Shown here: one piece after another, positions 59,501-64,000 of the stretch | How the letters are laid out: every line of letters starts with the position of its first letter | Position numbering within the stretch: position 1 is the stretch's first letter | Source of the DNA: Straminergon stramineum | Lineage: Eukaryota > Streptophyta > Bryopsida > Hypnales > Calliergonaceae | Direction: 5' to 3' | Assembly: GCA_963920665.1 (NCBI GenBank) | Contig: OY987270.1 | Coordinates: forward strand, 20,238,019 to 20,302,018 | Length of the DNA stretch: 64,000 bases | Position numbers and translations under genes: made by a program | Notes under the pieces: generated by a model | Told to the model about the DNA's origin: nothing | Databases searched by the model: none | Seen by the model: only the letters and a program-made list of their open reading frames with translations

Positions 59501-61380
59501 GGAAAACAGGCCATGTAGAATGTCTAGTTGACTTATCCACGAAGGGGTTCATCCCATCCAAAGCTAAGCCAAGTTTCACATTCCTACTGTCTTCATAGAA
59601 CTCACGGTCAATGTTCCTAACTTCTTTCCATGTTGTACTATCGAGTACAAATCGTACTTTCCCATCAGTGAACGCATTTTTATTATGCCATTTCATAAGG
59701 GATGCTATGTCTCAGCAACGGTACATTTTGAGGAGTCGGGGAATTAAAGGAAAATGTCTGAGCACTTTAATGGGAATGGAAGAACTTCTCGCTACATATC
59801 GTGAGGAAAGACATTTGGGGCATTCTGACAGACCTGCTCTGTCTTTCCAGAAAAGAACACATCCATTCCGACAAGCATGGATAGTATTGAATGAAAGACC
59901 CAAACAATCTATGAAGCGGCGTGCTTCATTGCGAGTTTTAGGTAAACCGTTTGAGACAGGAAGAATATCCAATCTCAAGAATGAAAGAAGTTCATCCATG
60001 AACGAATTACTAACATTGTGAAGATGCACCAAGTTCATAAGCACTAGCACACAAGCGAGAGCGGAGATTTTTGATCCAAGATACAGAGGTACCTGGCTCT
60101 GCCTCAACCATTCCTCCATGTTGGGATCACCAATATAAGCATCCTCATGAGTACCATCTCTGTTTTCGAACTCGTCATCGTCAATGTCATCCATTAAGCC
60201 CTCTCTCCTGTTGTCAACTTCCTTGAACCATTCCACCGTCAGTCTTTCAAAGTCAAATCCTTTGTCAAAGGTCTGGGCCATTGGAACATGGCCGTCTGTA
60301 TCCACAGTCGGTGCTTCCACATGAGTGTCGGTGAAGTTCAAGTTAACAGCATCTAAGTCTTCTGGCTACAAAATTAATCAATTTTAACATGAGAAAAGTC
60401 AATTATAGTACTTGTAAATGGAAATAATGAAGGGCCATTTAGAAGCTAGAAAAGTAACTAACTTTTTGTAGAAGACCAAAAACATGAGTGAATGTTAAGA
60501 CCGAATGTGGAAGACTATAGCCTCTTTTTATCCCATGTGGTGAACAATCCATTCCATTTCAATGACTGAATGTGAAGGGCAAAATACTTGAATATTCACA
60601 ATAGTGGATACTCATATTGGCATGAAACGTGAATGGTAGTCATTGTGACTCGATTGAATTAGAGAAAGAGATAAACTTGACACTATGATAGTAATCACGA
60701 ATGCCGTTAGATTCATTTTCTTGAATCTCCAGAAATTCGAAGTAATTGTTGTAATTCCGATGTAAACAACCTAAACCCTAAAACAATGTTCAAATCATAG
60801 TAGGAGGCTTCGATGCCATGACATGTGGTTCAGAAAAACTATCAGGTATGTGCAATGACATTGAAATCAATGTGAAGTACTAAAAGAGCAACACATAATT
60901 GGGCAATACTTGAAGCATTAGGTAGACGAGAAAACTTACTAGCATAGAGTGCATCAAAGTAGGGTCTCTTCCATGCCTTCTCAGGTGCGTTTCAATAGTC
61001 TCTCGAAATATTGGCCTACCTTCGCCTTTGCAGTGATTGCATGGGCATTTGTAACTCCCCAGCAGACGTTCATTTGCACGGGATCACTCTAGAGCATTCA
61101 ACGTCAGTGCGAGGGGAGAGAATCTAGCATCAATGTTCGGTGTCCGTTGTTCCATGTTGGTAGCGCCTACAATATAAAGCGGGATCAAAATATGCCTCCA
61201 CTGTGACGACATAGTAGATGGTATGTACAAAGGCTTGCGCTCATGTCCTTGCACTTCAATAATTGAGGTCAAGTGGAAGTAGTTTGCCACCGAAAAAAAT
61301 AGAAATTGTGACCTACGGTATCTCTTGAACCTTGTGTGTCTAGATTCCCTAAATAGCAATTTTGGCAAACTTTTGTTCAC
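56590..61380 (-). pseudogene. CACTA (En/Spm) Tnp2-type transposase, decayed
   Basis: On the minus strand the typical order of a plant Tnp2 protein is visible. A Cys-rich N-terminal motif YKCPCNHCKGEG with HLRRHGRD (about 60935-61080) is followed by the transposase core in pieces: ARRFIDCLGLSFNTIHAC with CRNGCVLFWKD (59712-60341), GLALDGMNPFVD with WPVFLLNYNLPGW (59355-59696), LRGMLLWTIHDYPAYG with CPICG (58902-59348) and HCEKNIAENLLNTLLG (58362-58565). The C-terminal DUF4218-like motif HLVEELYLCGPVHNWWMYP with ERYMKYMKSYVRNKARPEG lies at 57891-58124. An acidic tail is at 56590-57243. Stops at 59712-59714 and 59355-59357 look like CGA-to-TGA and TGG-to-TAG, and others interrupt the rest. The protein would cut at CACTA ends but is not functional here. 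Confidence 0.85.
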
Positions 61381-61666
61381 AAAGGACCTCTATATTATAA
61401 CTCAAGAATGTAGGCAAATTATGTGGGCCCATATATGACACCTCGGAAAGCATGTTCTCAGAAGGACTAACACGTTGTGGGCCAACAGTATTACGACAAT
61501 GACTTCAAAGATAGGGAACAACATAATGAAAGCCTTGAATCTTTTATGGCGGGCATATCCATTTTTCATGAAGGTTCTAGAAGTTATATACATCTGCTTG
61601 GAGAGTATGGATTTTTCATAAGACACCACTGAGTCGCAAAAAGTACCTGCGTATTCTGTGAGCAGG

Positions 61667-61720
61667 CACTACAGAAAACGTGCTAGGCTCTACAACACAC
61701 GCTGTACAAATCCAGTCAGT
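61667..61720 (+). repeat. Candidate CACTA element terminus
   Basis: CACTACAGAAAACGTGCTAG starts here and is followed by GCTCTACAACACACGC. A CACTAC start followed by A-rich sequence is the hallmark of En/Spm-type left ends. It faces right, toward the gene at 62556 and beyond, not toward the Tnp2 remnant on its left. The right end would lie outside the window. Confidence 0.5.
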
Positions 61721-62555
61721 AGATATCACCGAAATCATACTCTATGGTGGTTGTAAAGGATTGTGTGTCCTACAAGGAGCAACACCGACACAATGTGGAG
61801 CGGAACGAGAACTTCATGCGTGCGCTTGGCTTATATCCGCTTAGGTAGAACTCCCTCTCTATGATCACTTTCATTTCTTCATGAATGCAAGTGTTAATTT
61901 ATGTACGGTACATTTGTTTATTTTAAAAGTAACCGTGTTGTAGTCGCTTCTTGCTATACTGATATTGTGTCTTTTTTGAGCACTTCAGAGTTTTTTTATT
62001 TTTGTTACTTTGGCATGTCTATAGGTGTTGGAAGTTTTTCAGCAAAAAATGATGGCAAAGGATGCAGAGACGTCTTTGCCACTATGTTTTTACGTTACAA
62101 ATGCACCTCTAGAGTAAGAGGAAGTGAATATGGAGCATCAACGATTGCATGCATTAGTTATAGCACAAGTAATGTTAGAATAGAAGAAAGTGTTGTTCCA
62201 TCGGATTTCATGGAAAAGAAGTGGCTCCCTGGTTCAAAAGGCGGCTGCATGGCCGTCTTCCATTGTACATTGCCATGTGAGCTTTAAATGCGTCATGATA
62301 AATTTAGTCGTGTTGTGTCAATATGAAAGATAAAGTTAGTGCATGATTGGTGCTTGTCCACTACGTAGATATTACTGACTGTACAGTGGATAGGTTCATG
62401 CAAAGTCAAGGGGTATGTGTCCAAATTCGAGGAAACGAATTCCTTGTAGGAATGAGGAGCGTCTTCAGAAGGTAGGCAATACTGAAGTTCTTCTATTTTC
62501 TTAAAACCACTGACAAGGATTGAATGTCCTTTTTCAATTGTTAATGTATATGCAG
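61721..62555. other. Uncertain stretch with one weak ORF
   Basis: A 128-codon ORF at 61901-62287 (plus) contains CRDVFATMFLRYKC and GSEYGASTIACISYS but matches nothing I know. It may be untranslated or an upstream part of the CACTA gene that follows. I see nothing else here. Confidence 0.3.
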
Positions 62556-64000
62556 ACCTGAAAACCAGCATGAAGGGAAGGCTACACGGCGTCGTTGAAG
62601 CAACTCGAACGTAAAAAATGCAGTTGGAGAACATCGTCAAAGTGCTAGACTAGCTAACTTGGTGATTCCCACGTCGCATGCAGTAGAAGTGTCGACAACC
62701 AGTATTGATTAGTTCGGAAATGACTTGGTGTCTATTGAGGTTGAAGGTCCAGAAGGTGCTATGCACGAAGAAGTAGAATCGGAGAGTGAATGACATCTAA
62801 AGGAGATTATTTCAAAGCAGATGGTAATTTCATATTAAAGTAGCAAATACTGTCAATAGCACTTTGTATTTGTGTGTAGGTTCATGACATGCGGTCGTCG
62901 GTAGGAGAACATAGTCATACATTTTAGATAAAATTAATTGTGCTAATCGTGCCAGGTACTTGAAGGCAAGAGAGGAATGGAGAATTTTGAAAACATCAGA
63001 GGCGGTTACTCCATGGATGCTTCGTCAAACAGTTTTCACGAAGTGCATGTAAATATGGATGTCAACAACAAAGACTCAAGGACTGAAGAGGTAGTGGGGA
63101 CTGAGTTTCGTAGCAACAATAACGCATCATCTTTCAGTGCAGTCACCCTTGTTTCATTGAGCAACCAAATAACTTCCGCGTTGACAACAGAATTTCAAGA
63201 ATTCATTATAAGTGCTGTGATGCAGTCTAGTGCAGTGCTTATAGGACCAGCCCCTGGTTTGCTTCTTGGTGCTCAGAACGTGGTTGCTGGAAATCCAGTA
63301 AGTGTCACAGATGAATTTCATCTTGCTAGTACATGGAAGGAAGCCACTTACAACAAGGCTGAAGCTCGGCGCAAAAGGAAAACTCAAATGACAAGAACTT
63401 CCGCAGGTGAGAAGTCTAATTCACAAGAGGATTTTCAAGTTCCTAACAATGAAAGCCCTCAGCAAAGAGTAGTGCGCACGCGAAGATTGAATAGGTTTCA
63501 ATCGAGGAGGGCGAAAGAGTTGACCAATAATTGAAAAGCTGTCAACAAGCTTCCTTATGTCATTCATGTTGATGGAATGGGCAAAGCCAAAGGTATTCAC
63601 AAGCACCAGTGGCGTGCCGCAGTGCGGGGATAATGTAGTTGACTAGATCCGACCATGGACAATATTAATCACCATCCGAAGGAAGTTGTAGATAGCATAT
63701 GGCATGCTCTTGAGAAGGAGTGGGAATTTGAGGGCTTTGTGCATAGGGTGAGGGAGATGTTCGAGAAATTGGCAACCAAATTTATGAGGAACAAAAAAAT
63801 GCAGTTGAAATACAAGTGCCAGAAGAACGTGGAAGGCACCAAACCCGACGACGTCAGTGGTGTTCATTGGGCAAAGATAGTGGACATCACTAAGAAATCA
63901 ATGAAGCAGAGCACTTGCTCTAGCTCTAGACAGAGTACATCGAAAGGAAAAGAGAGGATACCTACGGATGTGCAGAAGGACAAAAAGCCATTGTTGCCGT
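62556..64000 (+). pseudogene. Second CACTA gene, TNPA/Ptta-like (broken, runs off right edge)
   Basis: Coding-like blocks with splice-like borders occur at about 62556-62823 and from 62956 on. The longest ORF (62977-63534) encodes a Ser/Asn-rich region ending in a basic patch (ARRKRKTQMTRTS, RTRRLNRFQSRRAKE). The same frame continues past a TGA at 63532-63534 into HVDGMGKAKGIHKHQW, two more stops, and a segment with KEVVDSIWHALEKEWEFEG and KMQLKYKC. It ends in a Ser-rich stretch at the window edge. The last part resembles plant En/Spm TNPA-type (Ptta) proteins, which bind subterminal repeats. It follows the CACTA terminus at 61667 in the expected direction. At least three stops mark it as a pseudogene. 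Confidence 0.5.

Overview
The window looks like nuclear DNA of a land plant. It holds spliced genes with GT..AG introns, an En/Spm-type (CACTA) transposase, a Mutator-like transposase with a SWIM zinc finger, and low-GC intergenic DNA full of repeats. The species cannot be named from the sequence. I see no convincing host housekeeping gene; almost everything recognisable belongs to mobile elements in various states of decay.

The main structure is a pair of very large inverted transposon copies. Element 2 (about 32136-54566) has matching ends built on GCTAGC followed by CGAGCTTG-type repeats. Inside it, in order, are a ParB-fold/DNA-methyltransferase-like gene (33940-38534, minus), a short acidic ORF (38768-39253, minus), a palindrome-bearing and tRNA-like repeat zone (39.9-42.0 kb), a small basic ORF (44766-45083, minus), a divergent promoter region, and a Mutator-like SWIM transposase gene (45845-53279, plus). 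Element 1 (left edge to 16112) carries the same genes in mirror order: transposase (minus, 1-3373), small basic ORF (plus), acidic ORF (plus), ParB-methyltransferase (plus, 9962-14552), then the same terminal repeat. Its other end should lie about 2 kb left of the window.

Between the elements (16113-32135) are a small intact orphan ORF (16529-16975), a third more diverged ParB-methyltransferase gene (18758-24293, minus), a 235-245 bp tandem satellite (24.8-26.4 kb), a 465 bp TA-flanked MITE (27040-27504) and about 4.6 kb with no recognised gene.

The transposase of element 2 is split by a 3.36 kb insertion (47656-51014) flanked by an 8-9 bp target duplication. The insertion carries a degenerate ORF whose five premature stops are all TAG. 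Right of element 2 lies a decayed CACTA Tnp2 transposase (56590-61380, minus), a CACTA-type terminus at 61667, and a second CACTA-type gene (62556 to the right edge, plus).

My reading of how the parts relate: each large element pairs a transposase, read one way, with a two- or three-protein unit read the other way from a shared promoter region. That unit ends in a fusion of a ParB/sulfiredoxin-like domain and a circularly permuted adenine/cytosine-N-methyltransferase-like domain. A family of about 80 bp palindromic elements centred on GTCGGATCCGAC is scattered through both copies. Most premature stops fit C-to-T decay of CAG, CAA, CGA or TGG codons, as expected for heavily methylated transposons.
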